A program made the translations under genes and the position numbers. Shown here one piece after another: positions 6,896 to 18,753 of a DNA stretch of 64,000 nt. The DNA comes from Zobellella iuensis. GTDB taxonomy: Bacteria; Pseudomonadota; Gammaproteobacteria; Enterobacterales; Aeromonadaceae. The DNA lies in assembly GCF_016746085.1 (NCBI RefSeq), contig NZ_JAERTZ010000002.1:183714-247713 (forward strand), in the 5' to 3' direction. The notes below the pieces were generated by a model that saw only the letters and a program-made list of their open reading frames with translations, did not search any database and had not been told where the DNA came from. Every line of letters begins with the position of its first letter. The first letter of the stretch is position 1.

Positions 6896-8248
6896 TTATC
6901 GCAGCGGATGATTGATGCGCCAGGGGAAGCGCTGCCAGGCGAACAGGCAGGCGAGCATGCCGGCCAGGATGTTGGCCAGCAGAATACCGGTGAAGATGCC
7001 GGTTTCGCCTTGCCACCAGGCTCCCAGCCAGGCCAGTGGCAGCAGCAGGCCGAACAGGCGGAAGCCGTTCAGTAGCAGGGCAATGCCGGATACCCGCAGG
7101 CCGTTCAGGGCCGAAGCCAGCAGCATAAAGCAGCCCTGCAGGCCATAGCCCAGGGGAACCAGGCGCAGATAGCGTTCCAGGTGCGCGGCGACTTCCGGAC
7201 TGTCGGTAAAGAGCCGGGCTACCAGCGGCGCCAGTATCCACAGCAGAGCGAACACCAGCAGTTGAAAACCGACGGCGAAGCGCATGGCCAGCAGCAGGGC
7301 GTGGCGGCTGCGCTCATGCTGGCCGGCGCCGGTATTCTGGGAAATAAAGGGGGCCAGCACCGAGCTCAGTGCCATCATCACGATCAGTACCAGGGCCTCG
7401 ATGCGGGAGGCCGCCCCGTAGGCCGCCACCACTTCCGTGCCCATGCCCGCCAGCACCGTGAGCAGCAGGGCGGTGGCGATGGGGTTGAGCATATTGGCAA
7501 AAGAGGCGGGAATAGCCACCTGCAGCAGCTGGCGCCAGTGGCCCAACAGTTGGGCCAGGGCGGCGAGGGGCCACACCAGCAGCCGTTCCCGGCGTCGTAA
7601 CAGATAGAGCCCGACCACCATGGCCATCAGCCAGGAGCAGGCCGAGGCGATGGCCGCGCCCTTGATGCCCAGCTCCGGGAAGGGTCCGAGGCCGAAGATC
7701 AGCAAGGGATCGAGCAGGCCGTTGACCAGACCGGCCACCGTCATCACTAGGCTGGGAGTACGGGTATCGCCGGTGGCCCGGATGGCGGCATTGCCGACGA
7801 TGGGCAGCACCAGCATGGGCACCGTCAGGTACCAGATCAGCATATAGTCATGGATCAGCGGCAACAGGGCATCTCCGGCGCCCAGCAGCCGGAACAGGGG
7901 TGCTATGGTGGCGGCCCCGAGCAAGGCCAGCAGGCTGACCAGCAGCCAGGCCAGCAACAGGCCGTGGCTGGTGAACTGTGCGGCCTGTTGCTGGTTGCCG
8001 GCGCCCAGGGCCTGTCCCAGGCTGGCGGACAGGCCGGCACCCAGGCCCATGGCCAGGGAAATGACCACGAAGGTGACCGGAAAGGTAAAGCTCACCGCCG
8101 CCAGCGCCTCGGTCCCCAGCAGACCGATGAAGAAGGTATCCACCAGGTTGAAGGCCTGGATGGCGATGATGCCAAGCGCCATGGGCCCCGTCATCCTGGC
8201 CAGTTGCGGGCCTATGGGGGCTGTCAGCATCGAGTTGTGTTTTGCCAC
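6896..8248 (-). CDS. MATE family multidrug/Na+ exporter
   Basis: About 450 aa with roughly 12 membrane segments in two similar halves, typical of MATE cation-coupled exporters: early motif MALGIIAIQAFNLVDTFFIGLLGTEALAAVSF and mirrored segments in the second half. Substrate cannot be told from sequence. The GTG at 8248 (VAKHNSM) follows AAGAGA; the ATG at 8230 and one at 8296 are alternatives. The gene occupies the place where Escherichia has the unrelated transporter yjeH, between fxsA and groES, and is divergent from groES. Confidence 0.85.
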   Translation of the reverse strand: MAKHNSMLTAPIGPQLARMTGPMALGIIAIQAFNLVDTFFIGLLGTEALAAVSFTFPVTFVVISLAMGLGAGLSASLGQALGAGNQQQAAQFTSHGLLLAWLLVSLLALLGAATIAPLFRLLGAGDALLPLIHDYMLIWYLTVPMLVLPIVGNAAIRATGDTRTPSLVMTVAGLVNGLLDPLLIFGLGPFPELGIKGAAIASACSWLMAMVVGLYLLRRRERLLVWPLAALAQLLGHWRQLLQVAIPASFANMLNPIATALLLTVLAGMGTEVVAAYGAASRIEALVLIVMMALSSVLAPFISQNTGAGQHERSRHALLLAMRFAVGFQLLVFALLWILAPLVARLFTDSPEVAAHLERYLRLVPLGYGLQGCFMLLASALNGLRVSGIALLLNGFRLFGLLLPLAWLGAWWQGETGIFTGILLANILAGMLACLFAWQRFPWRINHPLR

Positions 8249-8340
8249 TAGGGTTCTCTTGATAGGGGGGGCATGACCGCCGGATGCGGCGGCCATGATA
8301 ACGCCCCGGCCACAGCTTTAAAAAATTTTTATCTTTTCCC

Positions 8341-8369
8341 CTTGAAGGCGGGAAATGCGCTCCCATATA
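8341..8369 (+). promoter_or_regulatory. Sigma-32 heat-shock promoter of groES-groEL
   Basis: CTTGAA at 8341-8346 preceded by TTTTCCC, a 13-bp spacer, and CTCCCATATA at 8360-8369: a near-consensus sigma-32 promoter, very like the Escherichia groE promoter. It is 77 bp upstream of the groES start. Confidence 0.88.
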
Positions 8370-8445
8370 GAAGGTCAACGGAACAGTTTGCGGCCGCCGG
8401 CCGTTTATCTAACTAAGGTAACAACACTCATTGGGAGAGTTATCG

Positions 8446-8736
8446 ATGAACATTCGTCCATTGCACGATCGCGTCATTATCAAGCGTATTGAAGCCGAGT
8501 CCAAATCTGCCGGAGGCATTGTTTTGACCGGATCTGCCGCCGAAAAATCCACCCGTGGTGAGGTGCTGGCGGTAGGTAATGGCCGCGTCCTGGACAGCGG
8601 TGAAGTGAAAGCCATGTCCGTCAAGGTGGGTGACAAGGTGATTTTCAACGAAGGCTACGGTGTGAAAACCGAGAAGCTGGATGGGCAGGAAGTCCTGATC
8701 CTGTCCGAAAACGACATCCTGGCTATCGTCGAATAA
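8446..8736 (+). CDS. groES: Co-chaperonin GroES
   Basis: 96 aa heptameric lid of the GroEL chamber. [16 protein letters not shown] at the start, the mobile loop at about residues 17-32 ([17 protein letters not shown]) and the C-terminal ENDILAIVE are canonical. The ATG at 8446 is preceded by GGGAGAG; a 5-codon upstream extension of the frame is not used. Followed after 35 bp by groEL. Confidence 0.98.
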   Translation: MNIRPLHDRVIIKRIEAESKSAGGIVLTGSAAEKSTRGEVLAVGNGRVLDSGEVKAMSVKVGDKVIFNEGYGVKTEKLDGQEVLILSENDILAIVE

Positions 8737-8768
8737 TAATCCGGTTTATCCACTTTAAAGGAACATAA

Positions 8769-10409
<1,641 letters not shown>

Positions 10410-11459
10410 TGCGACGAGAGTCGCGTAGGTAGCTAGCCGAGCGGGCTACAGCGTAAGGATGCACTAACTTGTCGAGTTGGTGTGTCCCTTTCTCCCGCCG
10501 AAATAGCATTTGAGAAATCCCGACATTCGGGCGTGTTCCATGCCCGAATGTCGGTACTCCGTAAGGAGTCCGAAGTCAGGTATGGGTGATGAGCCTGTAT
10601 CCCCGCATTGCGCGAATGATACACGTTGAAGCAGTCTCGAAGTTTGAGGCGGCGAGGTAACGGGAATAGTCGTGTCTATCAAAAGCTAAGCGCCTACCGG
10701 TGCAAAGCTGTGTCTGATGATGGTTCCACGGTAGAAAGAGACGGGTGTAGCCGTCACTGTCTTTCCGAGCGGAACCTGTTGTGCAACCAACAGTAGCCTA
10801 GGGATAGTGCGTCACCGGTAACGGTGGGGTGCAAAGCTTCCTGACAATGTACTCCCCGCAAGGGTCCGGTCTGCATCGCGAGATGTGCCGGAGATTTCGC
10901 CAGTAGCAGGCGGATGAGAGGCTAGGCTGGGTCATATGGTCAACATACGTGAACTGCTAACAAGCACCGTCAGCCGCAATGAGCGCAAGCTACTGACGCG
11001 CTCTGACCAAAAGGTACAAGGCTGGCTATCCCTCTTACATCTGGGGATACGTTGCCATCAAGCCTTCGGTGTATTGGCAGGACCTAAGTGACTCGTGTCA
11101 TCGGCACGGAACTCGGAAACCCCGTATTTTCGCTCCGGTCTAGCGACCTGGGGCAGGCGAAGAGCAATCGACGCTGTTGGAAGTGCGGGTTTGGGAAGTC
11201 GGAAAAAGCGAAGGCCGTTCTGTAATGGGACGGATAGGGGGTTAAAGGTTCCTCCACCGGAAACGGGAGCCCACGTCCGACAGGTCTTTAATCGTGTGCA
11301 GGCGTGTAAAGCGCCCACAGTGACATGAAAGGTGGCGAAGCGGCCGAGAACCGACTTCGCCTGAACCCTTGCGGGAGCAGATTTCACTCCCGCAAGGGAT
11401 TGATCCATCTGTTTCTCGCTCGGGGCTTTCATAAACAAAGCACTGAGGAGAATAGCAAG

Positions 11460-13136
11460 ATGAGTACTGAAGTTCATGTACCTGCATTTTCCCACCCGGC
11501 TGACGGCTGGCACACCATCGACTGGTATGCCATGCACAGACAGGTGAGGGGGCTACAGGTACGAATCGCGAAGGCGACAAAAGAGCAGTGCTGGCGCAAG
11601 GTGAAAGCCCTGCAACGGATGCTGACTCACTCGTTTGCGGCCAAGGCATTGGCGGTCAGACGAGTCACCGAAAACCGGGGCAAGAAAACACCCGGTGTTG
11701 ATGGCGAGTTGTGGAGTACGCCCGCGGCAAAGTGGAAGGCCATCGGCCGGTTGGTTCGGACAGGGTATCGTCCGCGGCCGCTGCGTCGAATCTATATTCC
11801 CAAAGCGAATGGCAAACGCCGGCCGCTGGGAATACCGACCATGCTGGACCGGGCCATGCAGGCACTCTATCTGCTGGCCCTGGAGCCGGTGTCGGAAACG
11901 ACGGCCGACCGCAATAGCTATGGTTTCCGACCGATGCGTTCGACGGCGGACGCGATTGAGCAATTGTTCGTCAATCTCAGTCGTGGCAATTCCGCGCAGT
12001 GGGTGCTGGAAGGAGACATCAAGGGCTGCTTCGACAACATCAGCCATGACTGGTTACTTGCCAACATACCGTTGGATAAACAGGTACTCGGGAAATGGCT
12101 GAAAGCGGGTTTTATGGAGTCCAACCGTCTGTATCCGACCGAGGCAGGAACCCCGCAAGGGGGGATCATCTCACCGGTGTTGGCCAACATGGCGCTGGAT
12201 GGACTGGAGGCGGTGCTCGAATCCCGATTCGGGAAGAAGAACACCAAGGCCAGTTACAAGACCAAGGTCAACTATGTGCGCTATGCGGACGACTTCGTGA
12301 TCACCGGTATCTCGCAAGAGCTGCTGGAAAGCGAGGTTAAGCCTCTGGTCGAAGCCTTTATGGCGGAGCGGGGGTTAACGCTGTCACCGGAAAAAACGGT
12401 GATCACGCATATCGCGGACGGGTTCGATTTTCTGGGGCAGAATGTGCGCAAGTATCACGGCAAGATGCTGATCAAGCCGAGCAAGAAAAGCCTGCGCGCC
12501 CATCTTCAGAAGATCAGACACATCGTCAGAGGCAACCTGACGGCCGAACAGGGCAACCTGATACGTCAGCTCAATCCGGTACTTAGGGGTTGGGCCAACT
12601 ATCACCGCCATGTGGTCGCCAAGGAAACCTTCGGCTATGTGGACTACAGAGTCTGGAAATTACTCTGGCGCTGGTGCCGTCGCAGGCACAAGAACCGCTA
12701 CAAACGCTGGGTGATAGGCAGGTATTTTCACACGGTGGGTGGTGAGCGCTGGGTGTTCCAGAGTGTTGATGCCGAGGGCAGGCCGGTACGGCTGTTCCAA
12801 AGCAAAGACATTCCGATCAAGCGGCACATCAAGATCAAGGCGGAGGCCAATCCCTATGATCGCGACTTCGAGCTGTACTTCGAACAGCGGCTGGTCAAGC
12901 GCTGGAAGGAGAACAAGTTTGTGCTCGACAAGGTTCGCAGGATTTGGGAGCGCCAAAACCACCGATGTCTCGTCTGCAATCAGCTGTTCCAGGATAAGGA
13001 TGACTGGGATCTTCACCATGTCATTCGGCGAACGGACGGCGGCGGAAGTGAGATCGGGAACCTGGTGATGCTGCACATCAATTGCCATATGCAACTGCAT
13101 CATGGCAAAGGTGACAAGTCGCTGGCCCCTGTCTGA
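11460..13136 (+). CDS. Group II intron reverse transcriptase/maturase with HNH endonuclease (copy 1)
   Basis: 558 aa multifunctional intron-encoded protein that helps splicing and carries out retrohoming. Order: N-terminal RT0-type region, RT domain with [23 protein letters not shown] and the catalytic YADD at 275-278, the maturase X domain about 330-450, and an HNH nuclease at the end with CLVC at 503-506, HH at 519-520 and the final HINCH. The ATG at 11460 follows GAGGAG; the frame is open 45 codons further upstream, into domain IV RNA. No frameshift, so it is likely active. About 95% or more identical to copy 2. Confidence 0.95.
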   Translation: MSTEVHVPAFSHPADGWHTIDWYAMHRQVRGLQVRIAKATKEQCWRKVKALQRMLTHSFAAKALAVRRVTENRGKKTPGVDGELWSTPAAKWKAIGRLVRTGYRPRPLRRIYIPKANGKRRPLGIPTMLDRAMQALYLLALEPVSETTADRNSYGFRPMRSTADAIEQLFVNLSRGNSAQWVLEGDIKGCFDNISHDWLLANIPLDKQVLGKWLKAGFMESNRLYPTEAGTPQGGIISPVLANMALDGLEAVLESRFGKKNTKASYKTKVNYVRYADDFVITGISQELLESEVKPLVEAFMAERGLTLSPEKTVITHIADGFDFLGQNVRKYHGKMLIKPSKKSLRAHLQKIRHIVRGNLTAEQGNLIRQLNPVLRGWANYHRHVVAKETFGYVDYRVWKLLWRWCRRRHKNRYKRWVIGRYFHTVGGERWVFQSVDAEGRPVRLFQSKDIPIKRHIKIKAEANPYDRDFELYFEQRLVKRWKENKFVLDKVRRIWERQNHRCLVCNQLFQDKDDWDLHHVIRRTDGGGSEIGNLVMLHINCHMQLHHGKGDKSLAPV

Positions 13137-13156
13137 ACAGGGGCTTATAAAGGCTT

Positions 13157-13231
13157 GAGCCGTATGCGGGGAAACTCGCACGTACGGTTCTTAGGGGGCG
13201 GCGGTGCAGTAATGCACTGCTGCTACCCGAC
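13157..13231 (+). other. Catalytic domains V and VI of intron 1
   Basis: Domain V is the 34-nt hairpin at 13157-13190, beginning GAGCCGTATG and ending CGTACGGTTC with a GAAA loop. Domain VI at 13191-13231 forms a long stem whose 3' strand carries a bulged A at 13225, 7 nt from the intron end, the expected branch point. Confidence 0.9.
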
Positions 13232-14285
13232 ATGCGACGAGAGTCGCGCAGGTAGCTAGCCTGGCTGGGTTACACCCGAAGTGGTTACTAACTTATAGTT
13301 AATAATCACTGCCATTTCCAGCAGAAAATAGCATTTGAGAAAACCCGATATTCGGGCTTGTTCCAGGCCCGAATATCGGTACTCCGTATGGAGTTCCGAA
13401 GTTCAGGTATGGGTGATGAGCCTGTATCCCCGCATTGCGCGAATGATACACGTTGAAGCAGTCTCGAAATTTGAGGTTGCGAGGTAACGGGAATATCCGT
13501 GTCTATCAAAAGCTAAGCACCTGCCGGTGTGAAGCTGTGTTCGATGATTGTTCCACGCGATACTCGGTCAAAAGTAACTTGGCCGGTGTGGTGAGCGGAA
13601 CCTGTTGTGCAACCAACAGTAGCCTAGGGATAGTGCGTCACTGGTAACGGTGGGGTGCGAAGCTTCCTGACAATGTACTCCCCGCAAGGGTTCGGTCTGC
13701 ATCGCGAGGTGTGCCGGAGATTTCGCCAGTAGCAGGTGGAGGAGAGGCTAGGCTGGGTCATATGGTCAACATACGTGAACTGCTAACAAGCACCGTCAGC
13801 CGCAATGAGCGCAAGCTACTGACGCGCTCTGACCAAAAGGTACAAGGCTGGCTATCCCTCTTACATCTGGGGATACGTTGCCATCAAGCCTTCGGTGTAT
13901 TGGCAGGACCTAAGTGACTCGTGTCATCGGCACGGAACTCGGAAACCCCGTATTTTCGCCCCGGTCTAGCGACCTGGGGCAGGCGAAGAGCAATCGACGC
14001 TGTTGGAAGTGCGGGTTTGGGAAGTCGGAAAAAGCGAAGGCCGTTCTGTAATGGAACGGATAGGGGGTTAAAGGTTCCTCCACCGGAAACGGGAGCCCAC
14101 GTCCGACAGGTCTTTAATCGTGTGCAGGCGTGTAAAGCGCCCACAGTGACATGAAAGGTGGCGAAGCGGCCGAGAGCCGACTTCGTCTGAACCCTTGCGG
14201 GAGCAGATTTCACTCCCGCAAGGGATTGATCCATCTGTTTCTCGCTCGGGGCTTTCATAAACAAAGCACTGAGGAGAATAGCAAG

Positions 14286-15962
14286 ATGAGTACGGCAATC
14301 AAGGTACCTGCATTCTCCCACCCGGCTGACAGCTGGCACACCATCGATTGGTATGTCATGCACAGACAGGTGAGGGGGCTACAGGCTCGAATCGCGAAGG
14401 CGACAAAAGAGAAGCGCTGGCGCAGGGTGAACGCCTTGCAACGGATGCTGACTCACTCGTTTGCGGCCAAGGCATTGGCGGTCAGACGAGTCACCGAAAA
14501 CCGGGGCAAGAAAACGCCCGGTGTTGATGGCGAGTTGTGGAGTACGCCCGAGGCGAAGTGGAAGGCCATCGGCCGGTTGGTGAGGACTGGGTATCGTCCG
14601 AAACCGCTGCGTCGAATCTATATTCCCAAAGCGAATGGCAAACGCCGGCCGCTGGGAATACCGACCATGCTGGACCGGGCCATGCAGGCGCTGTATCTGC
14701 TGGCTCTGGAGCCGGTATCGGAAACAACGGCCGACCGCAACAGCTATGGCTTTCGACCGATGCGCTCGACGGCGGACGCGATTGAGCAATTGTTCGTCAA
14801 TCTCAGTCGTGGCCATTCCGCGCAGTGGGTGCTGGAAGGAGACATCAAGGGTTGCTTCGACAACATCAGTCATGACTGGTTACTTGCCAACATACCGTTG
14901 GATAAACAGGTACTCGGAAAATGGCTGAAAGCGGGCTTTATGGAGTCCAACCGTCTGTATCCGACCGAGGCAGGAACCCCGCAAGGGGGGATTATCTCGC
15001 CGGTGTTGGCCAACATGGCGCTGGATGGACTGGAGGCGGTGCTCGAATCCCGATTCGGGAAGAAGAACACCAAGGCCAGTTACAAGACCAAGGTCAACTA
15101 TGTGCGTTACGCGGATGACTTTGTGATCACCGGTATCTCGCAAGAGCTGCTGGAAAGTGAGGTCAAGCCTCTGGTCGAAGCCTTTATGGCGGAGCGGGGG
15201 TTAACGCTGTCACAGGAAAAAACGGTGATCTCGCACATCACGGACGGGTTCGATTTTCTGGGGCAGAATGTGCGCAAGTATCACGGCAAGATGCTGATCA
15301 AGCCGAGCAAGAAAAGCCTGCGCGCCCATCTTCAGAAGATCAGACACATCGTCAGAGGCAACCTGACGGCCGAACAGGGCAACCTGATACGTCAGCTCAA
15401 TCCGGTACTTAGGGGTTGGGCCAACTATCACCGCCATGTGGTCGCCAAGGAAACCTTCGGCTATGTGGACTACAGAGTCTGGAAATTACTCTGGCGCTGG
15501 TGCCGTCGCAGGCACAAGAACCGCTACAAACGCTGGGTGATAGGCAGGTATTTTCACACGGTGGGTGGTGAGCGCTGGGTGTTCCAGAGTGTTGATGCCG
15601 AGGGCAGGCCGGTACGGCTGCTCCAAAGCAAAGACATTCCGATCAAGCGGCACATCAAGATCAAGGCGGAGGCCAATCCCTATGATCGCGACTTCGAGCT
15701 GTACTTCGAACAGCGGCTGGTAAAGCGCTGGAAGGAGAACAAGTTTGTGCTCGACAAGGTACGCAGGATTTGGGAGCGCCAACACCACCGATGTCTCGTC
15801 TGCAATCAGCTGTTCCAAGATAAGGATGACTGGGATATCCACCATCTTATCCGGAAGACAGACGGCGGCGGGGATAACATCGGGAACCTGGTGATGCTGC
15901 ATATCAACTGTCATATGCAACTGCATCATGGCAAAGGTGACAAGTCGCTGGCCCCTGTCTGA
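14286..15962 (+). CDS. Group II intron reverse transcriptase/maturase with HNH endonuclease (copy 2)
   Basis: 558 aa, intact, same architecture as copy 1: RT domain with YADD at 275-278, X domain, and a C-terminal HNH nuclease (CLVC, then [12 protein letters not shown] and HINCH). The ATG at 14286 follows GAGGAG. Differences from copy 1 concentrate in the first 60 residues ([10 protein letters not shown] versus [10 protein letters not shown]) and in the HNH linker ([16 protein letters not shown] versus [16 protein letters not shown]). The RT and X domains are almost identical, which suggests recent gene conversion or a recent common source. Confidence 0.95.
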   Translation: MSTAIKVPAFSHPADSWHTIDWYVMHRQVRGLQARIAKATKEKRWRRVNALQRMLTHSFAAKALAVRRVTENRGKKTPGVDGELWSTPEAKWKAIGRLVRTGYRPKPLRRIYIPKANGKRRPLGIPTMLDRAMQALYLLALEPVSETTADRNSYGFRPMRSTADAIEQLFVNLSRGHSAQWVLEGDIKGCFDNISHDWLLANIPLDKQVLGKWLKAGFMESNRLYPTEAGTPQGGIISPVLANMALDGLEAVLESRFGKKNTKASYKTKVNYVRYADDFVITGISQELLESEVKPLVEAFMAERGLTLSQEKTVISHITDGFDFLGQNVRKYHGKMLIKPSKKSLRAHLQKIRHIVRGNLTAEQGNLIRQLNPVLRGWANYHRHVVAKETFGYVDYRVWKLLWRWCRRRHKNRYKRWVIGRYFHTVGGERWVFQSVDAEGRPVRLLQSKDIPIKRHIKIKAEANPYDRDFELYFEQRLVKRWKENKFVLDKVRRIWERQHHRCLVCNQLFQDKDDWDIHHLIRKTDGGGDNIGNLVMLHINCHMQLHHGKGDKSLAPV

Positions 15963-15982
15963 ACAGGGGCTTATAAAGGCTT

Positions 15983-16057
15983 GAGCCGTATGCGGGGAAA
16001 CTCGCACGTACGGTTCTTAGGGGGCGGCGGTGCAGCAATGCACTGCTGCTACCCGAC
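15983..16057 (+). other. Catalytic domains V and VI of intron 2
   Basis: Domain V at 15983-16016 is identical in sequence to that of intron 1. Domain VI at 16017-16057 has one loop change (TGCAGCAATGCA) and keeps the bulged branch-point A at 16051, 7 nt before the 3' splice site. Confidence 0.9.
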
Positions 16058-16085
16058 ATGCGAATGACTCCCTGTCATCGATAGC

Positions 16086-16110
16086 AACCGGGCCCCAGTG
16101 GCCCGGTTTT
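16086..16110 (+). terminator. groES-groEL operon terminator, displaced by the introns
   Basis: Stem AACCGGGCC/GGCCCGGTT with loop CCAGT, then TTTTG. It lies only 28 bp past the 3' splice site of intron 2, where a groEL terminator would be expected if the introns were absent. Confidence 0.9.
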
Positions 16111-16304
16111 GTTGTGGGCTTCTGGTGGCGATAGTGGTTTCTTGTCGGTATAACCAAATTAAACTTCGGATTGGTGGCGTGATTTAGGTATTATGTTTTT
16201 TTAACATCTTAAGTTCTTTTTGAGTCCTTTCTGGATGGGAGAGCGGGATTGTCTGGCGATAATAGGATTGTGGCCAGTTTCTCTGGGCTTAAGGAGGAGC
16301 GGTA

Positions 16305-16802
16305 ATGAAACTCATAGGCTTGGTACTGATGCTGTTGTGGCCGTTGCTGGGCAAGGCGGCGGAGCCGGTGGTGCTCACCATCGCCGGCAATATCCAGCTC
16401 GACGGAAGGCATTATGAACAACTGGATTATACCCTGAGCGAGTTGCAGGCCCTGCCCCAGGCCGACATCACCACGACCCATCCCTGGGTGCAGGAGCCTC
16501 GCCACTACCGGGGGCCCGAACTGGTGGCGATACTGGATGCCCTGTTCGGTCACACCAGGATTAAAACCCTGTATCTGGAGGCGCTCAACGGCTTCAGCGT
16601 CGCCGTCGACTGGCAGAAGGTGGAGCCCTTCCACCCCATTCTGGCCTGGCAGGAAGATGGCCGGGTCATGAGCCGTCGTGACAAAGGCCCCCTCTGGTTG
16701 ATGCTGCCCTTTGATCAGGTTCCCGAGTTGCAGCAGGCTGACTTCCTGCATTTCATGGCCTGGCAGCTCAGGCATGTAAGGGTTCATACGGAGCCTAAGT
16801 GA
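16305..16802 (+). CDS. Exported protein with oxidoreductase molybdopterin-binding-like fold
   Basis: 165 aa: signal peptide (cut near GKAAEP), then a domain resembling the molybdopterin-binding domain of sulfite-oxidase-like proteins, with YTLSELQALPQ, the YRGPELVAILDAL segment and YLEALNGFSVAV. The cofactor cysteine seen in true enzymes is absent; the mature chain has no cysteine. It may therefore be a non-enzymatic sensor or binding partner. A strong AAGGAGGAG site precedes the ATG. Its stop overlaps the GTG start of the GGDEF/EAL gene by 4 bp, so the two are likely a functional pair. The 195-bp upstream gap holds no gene. Confidence 0.75.
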   Translation: MKLIGLVLMLLWPLLGKAAEPVVLTIAGNIQLDGRHYEQLDYTLSELQALPQADITTTHPWVQEPRHYRGPELVAILDALFGHTRIKTLYLEALNGFSVAVDWQKVEPFHPILAWQEDGRVMSRRDKGPLWLMLPFDQVPELQQADFLHFMAWQLRHVRVHTEPK

Positions 16803-18730
16803 AGGTTGCTTTACCCCCCACCGACGGCTCCGGCTCCCAATACGGCAGTGTGCAGCCGTTCAAGGCGGCTGTTGCCGGGATACTGCTGTTGTGCATGGTC
16901 ATTTTCGGCACCGGAGCTACCCATACCCTGGTCAGTATCCGCCAGCACAATACCCTGCTGGAACAGCGGACCTATGAGGTGCCCTGGTCCCTGATGCAGC
17001 TGCAGCTGGAGATGGGGCGCTTTCTGGATGCGGTGCGTTTGCTGCATGCGGATGCCATTCGTCACGATGAACTGCTGTTGCGTTACGATATCCTCTGGAG
17101 CCGGACTCCCATCCTGCTCAGCAGTCAGCTCAAGGATACCCTCAGCGAGCGGCCCGATCTGTGGTTGTTGATCCAGCAGATAGAAGCCCGGGTCAGGGAG
17201 CTGGAGCCGCGGGTGCAGGTGCTGGCACCCGGTTCGGTCACCTATCGGGAGATACTGGCGGAGCTGAGTCCTTACCTGGAGCCGCTGTCGCGTACCGTCA
17301 CCGCCACCATGCACGGCAATGTCCGCTTTTATGCGGAATACGATGACGCCTACCGGCACCTGGGGCAGCGGCTCTATATCCAGATCGTCGGGCTTTTTAT
17401 TACCGCCGGCCTGCTGCTGCTATTGCTGCTGCGGGAATTATGGCGCTACCGAACCCTGCAACTGCACGATCCCCTGACCGGCCTGCCCAACCGTTTTGCC
17501 CTGCAGCGGCGAATGGTTCCGATGATTGAACAGGGCATGCCCTTCAGTGTGACCGTGCTGGAGCTGGAGGATTTCACCCAGCACCACCATCGTTTTGGTT
17601 TTGAAGTGGCCGACCGTCTGCTGCAGGCGTTCAGCCGGCGTCTGCAGCAAAGCCTGCAACCCCATGAGTTCATCGCCCAGTTTGGCCGGGAAGGGGTGGT
17701 GGTGGTCGCCAAAGGGGTGGTCGAGCTGGAGGAGGTCCGGGCCCAGCTGTCGCGTTTTCGCCAGGCCCTGAGGACAAAAGAGGCCATTGCCGCCCACGAC
17801 TTTTATATGACGCCGATGATCGGAGTGGTGCTCTATCCGGCGGATGCGGACAATCTGGTCGAGTTGCTGGCCAGGGGCGAATTGGCACTGGAGCTGTGCA
17901 AGCGGGATCGCTTGCCCTATGTGATCTTCGACCCTTCCCTGCTGAAAGAAATATCACGCCGGCAGACCTTGGCCAGGGATCTGCCGGCGGCCCTGGACAG
18001 CGATAGCCTGAGCCTGCACTTCCAGCCCATGGTGGACCTGCGGGGGGGCGATTGCCATGGGCTGCAGGTCTTGCTGTACTGGCACCACCCCGGTCTGGGC
18101 ATGATATCGCCGGCCGAGCTGCTGCGGGTGAGCGAGCAGTTCCAGCTGTCGGAGCGGGTCTTTCTGTGGCTGCTGAACACCGCCTGCCGCCACCTGCAGG
18201 GCTGGCAGGGGCTGGCCGGCCGGCCGCTGTTCATCAGCCTGAATGTGCCGCCTGCGCTGTTTCGTCCCGGCCTGGAACATCGGCTCCTGCCGGTGTTGCG
18301 GGAATATGGGCTGCATGCCGACAGCCTGGTCCTGGATCTGAACGAAAATACGGTGATGCGGGATGCCTATGAGGCGCTGACGATCATGGACGGCATCCAG
18401 GCCGCCGGCATACCTATGGCCCTGGCCGATTTTGGCAGTGGCTGTTCGGCCTGGGGCTACCTGCCCCGCATGCCGCTCAGCTGGCTCAAGCTGGATGCCA
18501 CCTTCTGCAACGGCATCGAGCGGCCCGGGGAGCCTCGTCGTCAGCTGGAGGCCCTGTTTACGCTGGGGCAGCTGCTGCAGCGCCCCCTGATCTGCAGCGG
18601 CGTCGATCATCGGGGCGAGCTGGAGGTGATCCGCGGCATGGCGGAGGAGATGCTGGTGCAGGGCGACCATATCTGTAGCCCCCTGGCGGCGGTGGAGATG
18701 TCCGACTGGTTGAAAAGCCGCCGTCGATGA
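16799..18730 (+). CDS. Membrane GGDEF-EAL protein with both active sites degenerate
   Basis: 643 aa from GTG 16799. A membrane segment near 24-44, a periplasmic helical region to about 195, a second segment about 198-213, then a GGDEF domain (about 219-385) beginning LHDPLTGLPNR and an EAL domain (about 395-640). The GGDEF loop reads FGREG at 295-299. In the EAL domain the signature EAL is LQV (422-424), and the metal pair DD before FGTG is AD (543-544). Neither cyclic-di-GMP synthesis nor hydrolysis is therefore expected; it may bind nucleotide or act through contacts. The periplasmic part could sense the co-encoded 165-aa protein. Confidence 0.88.
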   Translation: MKVALPPTDGSGSQYGSVQPFKAAVAGILLLCMVIFGTGATHTLVSIRQHNTLLEQRTYEVPWSLMQLQLEMGRFLDAVRLLHADAIRHDELLLRYDILWSRTPILLSSQLKDTLSERPDLWLLIQQIEARVRELEPRVQVLAPGSVTYREILAELSPYLEPLSRTVTATMHGNVRFYAEYDDAYRHLGQRLYIQIVGLFITAGLLLLLLLRELWRYRTLQLHDPLTGLPNRFALQRRMVPMIEQGMPFSVTVLELEDFTQHHHRFGFEVADRLLQAFSRRLQQSLQPHEFIAQFGREGVVVVAKGVVELEEVRAQLSRFRQALRTKEAIAAHDFYMTPMIGVVLYPADADNLVELLARGELALELCKRDRLPYVIFDPSLLKEISRRQTLARDLPAALDSDSLSLHFQPMVDLRGGDCHGLQVLLYWHHPGLGMISPAELLRVSEQFQLSERVFLWLLNTACRHLQGWQGLAGRPLFISLNVPPALFRPGLEHRLLPVLREYGLHADSLVLDLNENTVMRDAYEALTIMDGIQAAGIPMALADFGSGCSAWGYLPRMPLSWLKLDATFCNGIERPGEPRRQLEALFTLGQLLQRPLICSGVDHRGELEVIRGMAEEMLVQGDHICSPLAAVEMSDWLKSRRR

Positions 18731-18753
18731 CGACCGGCGGCGTGGCCGTAGGG

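Larger units (their letters stand above)
13232..16057 (+). mobile_element. Group II intron 2, tandem to intron 1
   Basis: 2826 bp and closely related to intron 1. It starts ATGCGAC where intron 1 has GTGCGAC, so the nearly invariant first G is replaced by A. EBS1 is again TACATC (13862-13867) and EBS2 is GTCACT (13637-13642). The bases just upstream (CCCGAC, the end of intron 1) cannot pair with EBS1, but the groEL end GATGTA can, once intron 1 is spliced out. The arms at about 13261-13320 and 13545-13605 differ strongly in sequence from intron 1, while most of the rest is nearly identical. Ribozyme RNA without other genes fills 13232-14285. Confidence 0.9.

Noticed and set aside
13453..13647. 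Small open frame within the 5' RNA of intron 2
   Set aside because: It lies in ribozyme domain I, has no ribosome binding site, and is not kept in intron 1.
11460..15962. The two reverse transcriptases as a retron, diversity-generating element or antiphage RT
   Set aside because: Domains V and VI, EBS/IBS pairings, maturase X domain and HNH nuclease identify group II introns; no msr/msd, template repeat or accessory genes are present.
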